Source: Oscillospiraceae bacterium (GTDB taxonomy: Bacteria; Bacillota; Clostridia; Oscillospirales; Ruminococcaceae). From it: 19,007 nt of DNA. The stretch lies in the NCBI GenBank assembly GCA_019420135.1, contig JAHZHS010000013.1, forward strand, positions 1 through 19,007. The letters are read 5' to 3'. The notes under the pieces are model-generated. The model was given only the letters and a program-made list of their open reading frames with translations, made no database searches and was not told where the DNA came from. Below, in pieces: positions 5,851-13,067 of the stretch (its first letter is position 1; every line of letters starts with the position of its first letter). A program made the translations under genes and the position numbers.

Positions 5851-7598
5851 AAGTACTCCTCCAGCCAGGAAATCACTTGTCGGGTGCGCAGCCGGGCACC
5901 CTCGGTGGAAAGGTGGTTGTCGGTGCCGTAGAGATACCGCCCCGGCCAGAGGGAGTCCTCCAGCGTGCCCAGCACCGGCACACAGAGAGAGTCCCTCAGG
6001 CTGGCGTCCAGCGCCGCCCGGGCCTCGGGGGTGCTGTCCTCCGACAACGCCAGGGAATTGCGCGGGGCGTAGGTAAAGAACACCTGCACCCCTTTTTGCT
6101 GAAACGCCTCCATCATGGCGTTGAAGGGCGTCACAAACTGTTCCGCAGGCAGGCCGTGGGTGGTATACTCCACCGCCAGGCCGTAGACCGGTGTATCGTC
6201 GGCGGCATTGGGACGGTAGAGGCAGTAGTCCCCGTACTCGTTGTAGCTGGGGGTGTCGGTGGGGTTGCCGTCCTCGTCAAAGTCCGCCGGGGAGAGGTCG
6301 TAGCTCTTTTCCGGCAAGGAGGCTCGGGTGGTCAGGTACTCCCCCAGTGCGGCAAAGGCCCCGCTGGTCCGGCGCAGGTCCAGCCCCGCCAGCATCTGGT
6401 AGTTGGCCTCCATCAGGCAGAAGAATTCGGCGTCCAGCTTGTCGGTGGTGCAGAACTGCCGCCGGGCTGCATCGAACTCGGGGGAATCCAGCAGGATATC
6501 CCCCTCCCCCATGCAATTCAGGATCAAGAGCAGCTGGGGTGTGGCATTGGTGTAGGCAAACACCCCCATGTTTACCACCTCGTAATCGGGCAGGGCCTCG
6601 TCCAGCAGGGCGCTGTCGTAACCGAAGCGGGTGGAGGAGCCGGAGAAGAGCACCAGCTTTCGGCGGTCCTGCAGCGAGACCAGCCGGTCGTACTTGTCGG
6701 CAAAGGCGGCAAAGTAGCCGCCGCTGTACCGGGGCGCCGTGGCCGCCTGCAGGCGGAGGGTGCGCAGGTTGGGGCAGTTCTGGACCGGATCGGCGCCGGG
6801 GTCGGTGATGTCGTCAAAGAGGGTGAGTTCGGTCAGGTTGGGGCAATCGCGGACGGCCCCCTCGGCCAGGCGACGGAGCCCCCGGGGCAGGACGATGCTC
6901 TCACAGGGCAGGCCGGAGAAAGCCCCCGCGGCGATGGCGGTGACCGGTTTGCCGTCCAGCCGGGCGGGCACGGCAATGCAGCTGTCCAGGGAGGTGCACC
7001 CGGTGATGGTGACCCCTTCCCCTGCCGGTTCCCAGGTGAAGGCCGCGGCATCGGTCCAGGGCTGCCAGATGGCATAGAGGTCGATCTGCTTCTGTCCTGC
7101 CGGGTCGATGCGGCCGCCCTGCACCACTGTGGTGCCGCTGCCGTCGGGGGTGGTGCTCCACCCAGTCTGGGTATAGCCCTCCCGTTCAAACAGTCCCGCC
7201 CTGGGCGTGTTGAGCCGGGCGTGGGTGGAGAGCACCGGCTGTTCCACCGAGACGCCGCTGCCGTCGTTGGCATGGCAGACAAAGGAGGTATCGCTGCGTT
7301 CGGCCGTGACGGTGACCACCGCCGGGTAGCGCACCTGGGGCAGGGTCAGCACCCAGCCGTCGGCGGAACGCTCCAGCGTGGCGCCGGCATAGTCGGTGCC
7401 GGTGAGGGTACAGCCCTGGGCCGGTTCCAGCACAAAGCGGGCCTGTCCGCCCCGGGGCACACGCTGCACAGGGTTGTCGGCGGTGAAGGCATCGCTCTCC
7501 TCCAGCACCACCTGGCAGGTATCGGCGGGCGCCGCCGTGCGGGGCGCACAGCCTGCCAGCAGCAGGGCCGCCGCCAGGGCAAGAGCCGTCCGGCGCAT
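5847..7598 (-). CDS. SGNH-domain lipoprotein with InlB-like and leucine-rich repeats
   Basis: This 583-residue exported lipoprotein has a clear signal and lipobox (LLAGC, Cys17). Residues about 105-180 resemble a Listeria-Bacteroides (Flg_new/InlB B) repeat, with GYTQTGWSTTPDGSG and a closing LYAIW. BspA-like LRR_5 units follow at about 195-285 (PVTAIAAGAFSGL, NLTELTLF). The C-terminal half is an SGNH domain beginning LVLFSGSSTRFGYDS, with candidate Ser322 and a D-x-H pair at D560/H562, a spacing also found in AlgX-type proteins. It probably accepts acyl groups delivered by the MBOAT two genes downstream. I chose the ATG at 7598 because GGAGG lies 8 bases upstream and the signal peptide begins there; an upstream extension reads non-coding sequence. 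The domain order is the reverse of the SGNH gene at 3026-4348. Confidence 0.8.
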   Translation of the reverse strand: MRRTALALAAALLLAGCAPRTAAPADTCQVVLEESDAFTADNPVQRVPRGGQARFVLEPAQGCTLTGTDYAGATLERSADGWVLTLPQVRYPAVVTVTAERSDTSFVCHANDGSGVSVEQPVLSTHARLNTPRAGLFEREGYTQTGWSTTPDGSGTTVVQGGRIDPAGQKQIDLYAIWQPWTDAAAFTWEPAGEGVTITGCTSLDSCIAVPARLDGKPVTAIAAGAFSGLPCESIVLPRGLRRLAEGAVRDCPNLTELTLFDDITDPGADPVQNCPNLRTLRLQAATAPRYSGGYFAAFADKYDRLVSLQDRRKLVLFSGSSTRFGYDSALLDEALPDYEVVNMGVFAYTNATPQLLLILNCMGEGDILLDSPEFDAARRQFCTTDKLDAEFFCLMEANYQMLAGLDLRRTSGAFAALGEYLTTRASLPEKSYDLSPADFDEDGNPTDTPSYNEYGDYCLYRPNAADDTPVYGLAVEYTTHGLPAEQFVTPFNAMMEAFQQKGVQVFFTYAPRNSLALSEDSTPEARAALDASLRDSLCVPVLGTLEDSLWPGRYLYGTDNHLSTEGARLRTRQVISWLEEYL

Positions 7599-7767
7599 TG
7601 GCTTTCCCTCCTTTTTTACGATAATTGGGGAGATTTTTCTACAACAAGGAAGTGTTTTCTTACAGCACGGAGGCCCCCGCCGGGCCCGGGCTCTTTTGGA
7701 GAGCCGCAGAACCGGCGAGGGTCGTCCGTGATTCGGGAAATTCAGGAGAAGGATTTCTCGGGGATGG

Positions 7768-8187
7768 TCAGGCAGTTTTGGTGACGTCGAAGTAGGCGGC
7801 GACGACACCCACGATGGTGGCGATGAGCAGGCAAGCCATGCTGATGATGGCACTCTGCAGGTCGGCCATGTTCTGCGCGTTGTTGGTGAAGGTCATGATG
7901 GCGGCGATGGCGTTGATGCGTCCGGTGAGGAAGATCACGAAGCCGACCATGAGCAGGACGGGTGCCGCCACCGGCAGAATGTCCATCCAGTCTTTCTGGC
8001 CTTTCATGGCAACGGCAATGAGGATGACCTCGACCACGATGGCCGCAGCCGTGCAGCCGATGACGGCGGGATTGATGCCGTCAGCGATGAAGTAGTTGGT
8101 GTTGCAGTTGATGAAGTAGAATACAAGCCCCACAAGGGCCAGCACGGCAGACAGTGCCGTGAGCGGGAATCCAGCGGATTTTTTCAT
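7768..8187 (-). CDS. Small four-helix membrane protein next to GH3 glycosidase
   Basis: This 139-residue integral membrane protein is of unknown function. Four hydrophobic segments lie at about residues 8-26, 40-60, 69-88 and 108-133, linked by short polar loops, with KGQKDW between helices 2 and 3. It has no motif I can assign. The start at 8187 has GGAGG close upstream, and the gene begins 16 bases after the GH3 stop, so the two are almost certainly co-transcribed. The linkage suggests it helps anchor, stabilise or position the double-membrane-anchored GH3, but that is inference. A true intrinsic terminator is not evident downstream, so read-through into the acylation operon is possible. 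Confidence 0.8.
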   Translation of the reverse strand: MKKSAGFPLTALSAVLALVGLVFYFINCNTNYFIADGINPAVIGCTAAAIVVEVILIAVAMKGQKDWMDILPVAAPVLLMVGFVIFLTGRINAIAAIMTFTNNAQNMADLQSAIISMACLLIATIVGVVAAYFDVTKTA

Positions 8188-8203
8188 GTCGATACCCTCC
8201 TGA

Positions 8204-11200
8204 TCAGGACTTCTTGCGCTTGGCGGCGCGGAGGTACATGGCGATACCGGCCAGAGTCAGCAGACCGAAGACGACCTGCACACCGGTGAGGGCATTGTCG
8301 TACCAGGTGCGCACGCTGACCAGACGGCTGGTAGAGGACAGGCCGTCCATGGCGTTGGAGTTGGCCAGAGCGTAGTTCTGCCACAGCATGACCTGCTTGA
8401 GAGCGGCCAGCAGAGTGGCATCCTGGCTGACGTTTTCCACCGTCCAGTAGGGCCACTTGGCGCTGACGGCCTCCATGGTGGAATCGCCGGTGTTGCAGCT
8501 CATGGTGATGCCGTTGATGACGGCTTCTTTCAGGGCGGTGTAGTTGGCATCCTGGATGAAGTCCTCACTCATCAGGCCCTGGAAGCCCCACTCGCCGCGG
8601 AGAATGCCCTGCATCAGGCCGGTGTGGGAGTTGCTGGTCAGGCAGCCCACACGGTTATAGGCGCTCATGACGCCCAGGGCACCGGCATCCTCGATGATGG
8701 CCTGGGTGCCGCGAAGCTCGTTTTCACGGGCCTGCTGCTCGGTCATGAAGACTGCCACGCCGGTACGGTTGACTTCGGTGTCGTTGAAGGCCAGATGTTT
8801 GGGTGCCTCGATGCAGCCGTACTCCTTGGCTGCGGCCACGTAGGCAGTGCCCTGGCCGGCGGTCAGGACGGCGTCCTCAGAATAGTACTCGTGGTTGCGG
8901 GAGTTGTAGGGCAGGCGGTGCAGGTTGGTGCCGCAGCCCCAATGGATGGTCAGGTTGCTCCACAGGCTGTAGTTGCCCACGACGCGGCCGTACTCCTCGG
9001 CCAGCTGCTTGCTGAAGGTGGAGCCGATGACCGTCTCGCTGGGCATGACGCCCATCTTGTAGTTCAGGTTGGGATCGCTGGGGTCGATGGCGCAGGGATC
9101 GCCGGAGGAAGTGTCGGTGTTGGCGTACTGGCCCAGGGTGTAGCTGTAAATGCCGTTGGGGCCATCGTTCTGGATGGTCTCGGGGCTCATGATGGACTCA
9201 ATGGCCTTGGTGGAGGTGCCGCCGAAACCGGTGCGGATCAGGCAGTCTTCCAGGTTGATCTGGTCCAGAAGCATGCTCCAGCGCTCGTCGTTGATGTCGG
9301 TGACGCCCTTCAGGTCGGCCAGGGTCAGGCCGTTGTCGGCGCCGAAGGTGATGGAGGAGGGATCGCCGTTGGCGGTGATCTGGTAGTTGTCATTGTCCAT
9401 GACGTCCAGCATCTCGTCGGTGGCGGTCAGGCCCTCGTAGGTCTTGGGCCAGGTGCCTTCCCAGTCGCTGCGGGTCAGGTAGGTGACGGTGTCAGGCATC
9501 CAGTAGTTCAGGTCCATGTCCTCCAGCTGATTCTCCACAGCGGTGCCGTTCTTGCTGGTGGCAAAGGTGGTGAAATCGTTCTCGGCCAGGTTCCAGGTCT
9601 GGACCTTGGCAGCATCGCCGCCGGTCTGCTGGCCCTGTGCAGCCAGGACGTTGACTGCTGCGTCATGGGCGTTGGCGCCGATGGCGAAGTAGTAGTCTCC
9701 GGCATCCAGCATGTAGGTGCCCTTGGTGCCCGCAGCGTTATCCGCGGTGGAATCCCAGCTGGTCATATTCTGCATGTCGGCCACCAGAGTGATGGTCTCA
9801 CTGGCGCCGGGCTCCAGCTGTTCGGTCTTGCCGTAGTCCAGCAGCTGGACACCGGCCTTCTCCACACCGTGCTCCTTGTCGTAGTCGGTGTAGGGCAGGC
9901 TGACATAGAGCTGGACCACGTCCTTGCCGGCCACACTGCCGGTGTTGGTGACGGTGATCTGGGCGGTGACGGTCTTGGCATCCTTGTCCACCGTCAGGCT
10001 GTCCAGCTCCTGGGTGAAGGTGGTGTAGCTCAGGCCGTAGCCGAAGGGATAGGTGACCTCGGCGTCATAGTTCCAGGCGGAGCCGGTGGTGCTGCCCACA
10101 GTGGAGGCGGCGTTGCCCTGGCCCAGCACGGTGTCCATGTAGCGGGTCTCGTAGTACTTGTAGCCGATGTAGATGTTCTCGGCCTCCACCAGCTCGGAGT
10201 TGATGGAAGTTTCGGGGTTGGCATTGGTCCACTCCAGGTCGCCGTAGTTCTGCGCTGCGGGGGAGTTCTGGTTGTCCACAGCGTAGGTGTCGGGCAGGCG
10301 GCCGGAGGGGTTGGCATTGCCGGACAGGATGTCGGCCACACCGTAGAAGCCGTAGCCGCCGGGCATGCCGATCTGCAGGATGGCGTCAACGCCCGCGTTG
10401 TCCTGGATCTCCTGAATCTCCATGGCGCTGGTGTTGTTGAGCAGGACGATGACCTTGCCGCCGTTGGCAGCCTTGGCATCCACTGCAGCCTGAATCAGGT
10501 TGCGCTCGTCATCGGACAGACCCAGAGGATCGGTCTGGTTCAGGTTCTGGGTGGGATCGACGCCCGCAGTGCCGGGAGTGTAGTTGGCGTTCTCGGAACC
10601 GGCGCGGGCAATGGTGACGATCATCACATTGTAGTCGTTCAGGGTATCCTTCCAGCCGGCGTTGGCCTGGGTCAGAGCATCCTGGCTGGGCTCCTTGCTG
10701 GTGAACACACTGCCGATGGAGGGCGCCGTGATGTTCAGGTAGCTGGTGGTGCCGCCCCAGCTCTCCACCTCAGTGGTGTAGGTGCTTTCCAGCGAGGCAT
10801 ACATTTCCTGCAGAGTGGGGTTGATGGCAAAGCCCTTGGCCTGGAAAGCCCCCACCATATCCACCGTGTCGGCATCGGTGCCGGTGTTGGCGGTCAGGCT
10901 GGAGCCCATGATGCCGCCCATGACCGGGTGATAGCTGGAAAAGCCCAGGAGCGAAATTTTCTGGGTTTCGTCCGCCGTCAGGGGCAGGGCGCCGTTGTTC
11001 TTGAGCAGGACGGATCCTTCCTCGCTCATGCGCTCGCCCAGGTCCTCGATGGCATCCAGCAGCTCGGTGGTGGTGGAGTAGTCGGACTTGTAGGTGTAAA
11101 CGGTGGCAGGGTCCGCATCCTCGGTGACGACTTTGGTGGACTGAGTGCCCAGGAACTTGTCGATGTCGGTGCGGAAGCTGTCAACGACGACGCCGGCGGA

Positions 11201-11287
11201 AATGCTCAGCGCCAGAACCGTTGCAGTGGTCGCCGTAACGCCGCGCCATACGCGCTGGCTGCGGCGGCCGGTGGTTGTTTGCTTCAT
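8204..11287 (-). CDS. Membrane-anchored GH3 glycosidase with inverted domain order
   Basis: This large (1027-residue) family GH3 glycosidase is probably a beta-glucosidase or related exo-glycosidase. The usual order is reversed. The alpha/beta sandwich comes first (SEEGSVLLKNNGALPL at about 88-103, then NPSGRLPDTY and YPFGYGLSYTTF), a fibronectin III-like domain follows (VTNTGSVAGKDVVQLYVS), and the TIM-barrel domain is last. The barrel shows KHLAFNDTEVNR, ALGVMSAYNRVG and GEWGFQGLMSEDF; the nucleophile Asp should fall at SED (about 907-909) where SDW is usual. A hydrophobic segment at about 17-36 and another at about 999-1016 followed by RAAKRKKS imply anchoring at both ends with the enzyme outside. 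The ATG at 11287 has GGAGG six bases upstream. Inverted GH3 enzymes are known from Ruminococcus albus and Butyrivibrio. Substrate is not determinable here. Confidence 0.88.
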   Translation of the reverse strand: MKQTTTGRRSQRVWRGVTATTATVLALSISAGVVVDSFRTDIDKFLGTQSTKVVTEDADPATVYTYKSDYSTTTELLDAIEDLGERMSEEGSVLLKNNGALPLTADETQKISLLGFSSYHPVMGGIMGSSLTANTGTDADTVDMVGAFQAKGFAINPTLQEMYASLESTYTTEVESWGGTTSYLNITAPSIGSVFTSKEPSQDALTQANAGWKDTLNDYNVMIVTIARAGSENANYTPGTAGVDPTQNLNQTDPLGLSDDERNLIQAAVDAKAANGGKVIVLLNNTSAMEIQEIQDNAGVDAILQIGMPGGYGFYGVADILSGNANPSGRLPDTYAVDNQNSPAAQNYGDLEWTNANPETSINSELVEAENIYIGYKYYETRYMDTVLGQGNAASTVGSTTGSAWNYDAEVTYPFGYGLSYTTFTQELDSLTVDKDAKTVTAQITVTNTGSVAGKDVVQLYVSLPYTDYDKEHGVEKAGVQLLDYGKTEQLEPGASETITLVADMQNMTSWDSTADNAAGTKGTYMLDAGDYYFAIGANAHDAAVNVLAAQGQQTGGDAAKVQTWNLAENDFTTFATSKNGTAVENQLEDMDLNYWMPDTVTYLTRSDWEGTWPKTYEGLTATDEMLDVMDNDNYQITANGDPSSITFGADNGLTLADLKGVTDINDERWSMLLDQINLEDCLIRTGFGGTSTKAIESIMSPETIQNDGPNGIYSYTLGQYANTDTSSGDPCAIDPSDPNLNYKMGVMPSETVIGSTFSKQLAEEYGRVVGNYSLWSNLTIHWGCGTNLHRLPYNSRNHEYYSEDAVLTAGQGTAYVAAAKEYGCIEAPKHLAFNDTEVNRTGVAVFMTEQQARENELRGTQAIIEDAGALGVMSAYNRVGCLTSNSHTGLMQGILRGEWGFQGLMSEDFIQDANYTALKEAVINGITMSCNTGDSTMEAVSAKWPYWTVENVSQDATLLAALKQVMLWQNYALANSNAMDGLSSTSRLVSVRTWYDNALTGVQVVFGLLTLAGIAMYLRAAKRKKS

Positions 11288-11387
11288 GATAGACCTCCTT
11301 GTTGTTGTGCCGTGGGTATATTTCCTGACGCCCCCGGCCCCATCTCCCCTCGGGACCAGACGCGCAATGGACGGAATCGGTGGCGCC

Positions 11388-13052
11388 TTACTTCTTCTGT
11401 TTGGCGCGCTTGGCGGCCAGTTTGGCCTGGTACTTGGCTTCCTCCTCGGCAAAATTCAGGCCCTTCTTGGCGCATTTTGCCTTGAGTTCCTCGATGCGGG
11501 CGGCTTCGGCCTCCTTCTCGGCCTGTTCCTGTTCCCGGCGCAGGCGCTCAGCAGGTTCTACCCACTCGCCGCCGGCAGCCAGGACGGCAGCCTTCTGGTT
11601 TTCGAGAATGACCGCCTGGTCCTCCTTGATGTGCTTCTCCACTTTCAGGAAGCTCATGAGAACGACGATGACGGCATAGCAGACCAGCTCAACACCCAGG
11701 TAGCAGATGACCAGCATATTCTGGACGCCGGCATTCTGGGCAGGCAGGCTGGCGTCGTAGCCGGCAATGGTGAGCAGCACATTGATGATGCCGTTGCCAA
11801 GACCCGTCATGCCCACCATGATGGCGCCGTACACCGACATGGTGAAGCCGTCGGAGCGGAAGCCGTTCTTGGCTTCCAGATGGTCGAGGACGTCGCTGAG
11901 CAGGGCCAGGGTGACGTACATGGCGGGGATGGAGCCGATGCCCTTGAGGATGACGCCGATGCAGACGATGACAAAGTTATGTACGTCGATGAAGCTGGCC
12001 AGGCCGCCGATAACCGAGATGGCCAGGCCCAGGACCACCGCCCGCTGTTTGCCCAGCTTGTTGGCGATGGGCCAGGCCAGCACCATGCCGATGGCCGTGG
12101 GGATGCCGCCGATGGCGCCCAGCAGGCCCATGGCAGTGCCGCCGTCGATGCCCTCAAAGACCCAGGTGCAGTAGTAGTTCATGGAGCCGTTCTTGACCAG
12201 GCCGCCCAGCTGGAACAGCAGGAAGTAGAGGATGATGATCCACCAGTATTTGTTGCCCATGCAGACCTTGATCTGCTTGGCCATGGGGATTTTCTTCTCC
12301 TCCACCGGCATCTTGAGGCTTTCCTCGGTGATGCGCTCACGGCTGAAGTAGTACTCGATGAGGATGCCGATGGCGGTAATGACGCAGAGCACCACCATGA
12401 CCACCCGCCAGTTGGCGTAGCTGGCGTCGGCATTGATGGAGCCGTCGGCGTTGGGAACGAAGAGGAAGTTCTGCAGCAGCATGGGAACCAGGATGCTGGC
12501 ACCGATGCCCACCGCGGCCACGCCGGAGGCGTTGGAGAAGGTGGAAAGCAGGCCGCGGTCGTTGGAGTTGCGGGTGGACAGGGCCACCAGCGAGGAGTGG
12601 GCGGTGTAGTACAGGGGGTAGGCCACCGCGTAGTAGAGGTTGTAGGAGACGGCGATCCAGACCATCTGCATGGCGGGCTCGGCGCTCTTGGGGACAATGA
12701 ACAGGGTGATGATGGCCACTGCCAGCAGGGGTGCCGACAGAATCAGGTAGGGACGGGCCTTGCCCTGGCTGGACTTGGTGCTGTCCATGAGGCGGCCCAC
12801 CACCAGGTTGCCGATGATGACGCAGATGACCGACAGGATGGGCAGCAGGGCCGAGAAGTTGCCGAAGCGGCTGGTGTCGGTCCAGACCAGGACGTCGGAG
12901 TAGTAGCGGTTCAGGTAGCTGCCGAAGATGGCGTTGGAAATCAGGGCGCAGAAGGGGCCGATCAGGTAGCCCAGCAGCATTTCGGTGGGCTTGACGTTGG
13001 CCGAGGTGATGCGCGTCTTGAACACAGGCGCTTCGATCCAGTTCATTTTCAT
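11388..13052 (-). CDS. GPH-family sugar:cation symporter (MFS) with charged C-terminal tail
   Basis: This predicted 12-helix transporter of the glycoside-pentoside-hexuronide:cation symporter group would import the glycoside handled by the adjacent GH2 and GH78 enzymes. Supporting features are GRLMDSTKSSQGKARPYL (the D-x-T...G-x-x-R-P signature after helix 2), NDRGLLSTFSN and repeated hydrophobic helices along about 470 residues. The last 85 residues form a soluble, Lys/Glu/Ala-rich, probably helical or coiled-coil tail beginning KVEKHIKEDQ. AAGGAG lies only 2 bases before the ATG at 13061 but 11 before the ATG at 13052, so I prefer 13052. The gene follows GH78 directly (its TAA is part of the ribosome binding site region), and GH3 follows after 100 bases. 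Confidence 0.87.
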   Translation of the reverse strand: MKMNWIEAPVFKTRITSANVKPTEMLLGYLIGPFCALISNAIFGSYLNRYYSDVLVWTDTSRFGNFSALLPILSVICVIIGNLVVGRLMDSTKSSQGKARPYLILSAPLLAVAIITLFIVPKSAEPAMQMVWIAVSYNLYYAVAYPLYYTAHSSLVALSTRNSNDRGLLSTFSNASGVAAVGIGASILVPMLLQNFLFVPNADGSINADASYANWRVVMVVLCVITAIGILIEYYFSRERITEESLKMPVEEKKIPMAKQIKVCMGNKYWWIIILYFLLFQLGGLVKNGSMNYYCTWVFEGIDGGTAMGLLGAIGGIPTAIGMVLAWPIANKLGKQRAVVLGLAISVIGGLASFIDVHNFVIVCIGVILKGIGSIPAMYVTLALLSDVLDHLEAKNGFRSDGFTMSVYGAIMVGMTGLGNGIINVLLTIAGYDASLPAQNAGVQNMLVICYLGVELVCYAVIVVLMSFLKVEKHIKEDQAVILENQKAAVLAAGGEWVEPAERLRREQEQAEKEAEAARIEELKAKCAKKGLNFAEEEAKYQAKLAAKRAKQKK

Positions 13053-13067
13053 CGTTTGCATCTCTCC

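Noticed and set aside
605..6076. A plus-strand open frame of about 1800 codons
   Set aside because: It runs antisense through pyrF, pyrC, the SGNH and MBOAT genes and across the pyr promoter and terminators. It has no family motifs and a low-complexity Gly/Ala/Gln/His composition typical of the antisense frame of GC-rich genes.
7689..7705. A GGCTCT/AGAGCC hairpin considered as a terminator for the gene at 7768
   Set aside because: The stem has only six pairs and no U tract follows on either strand.
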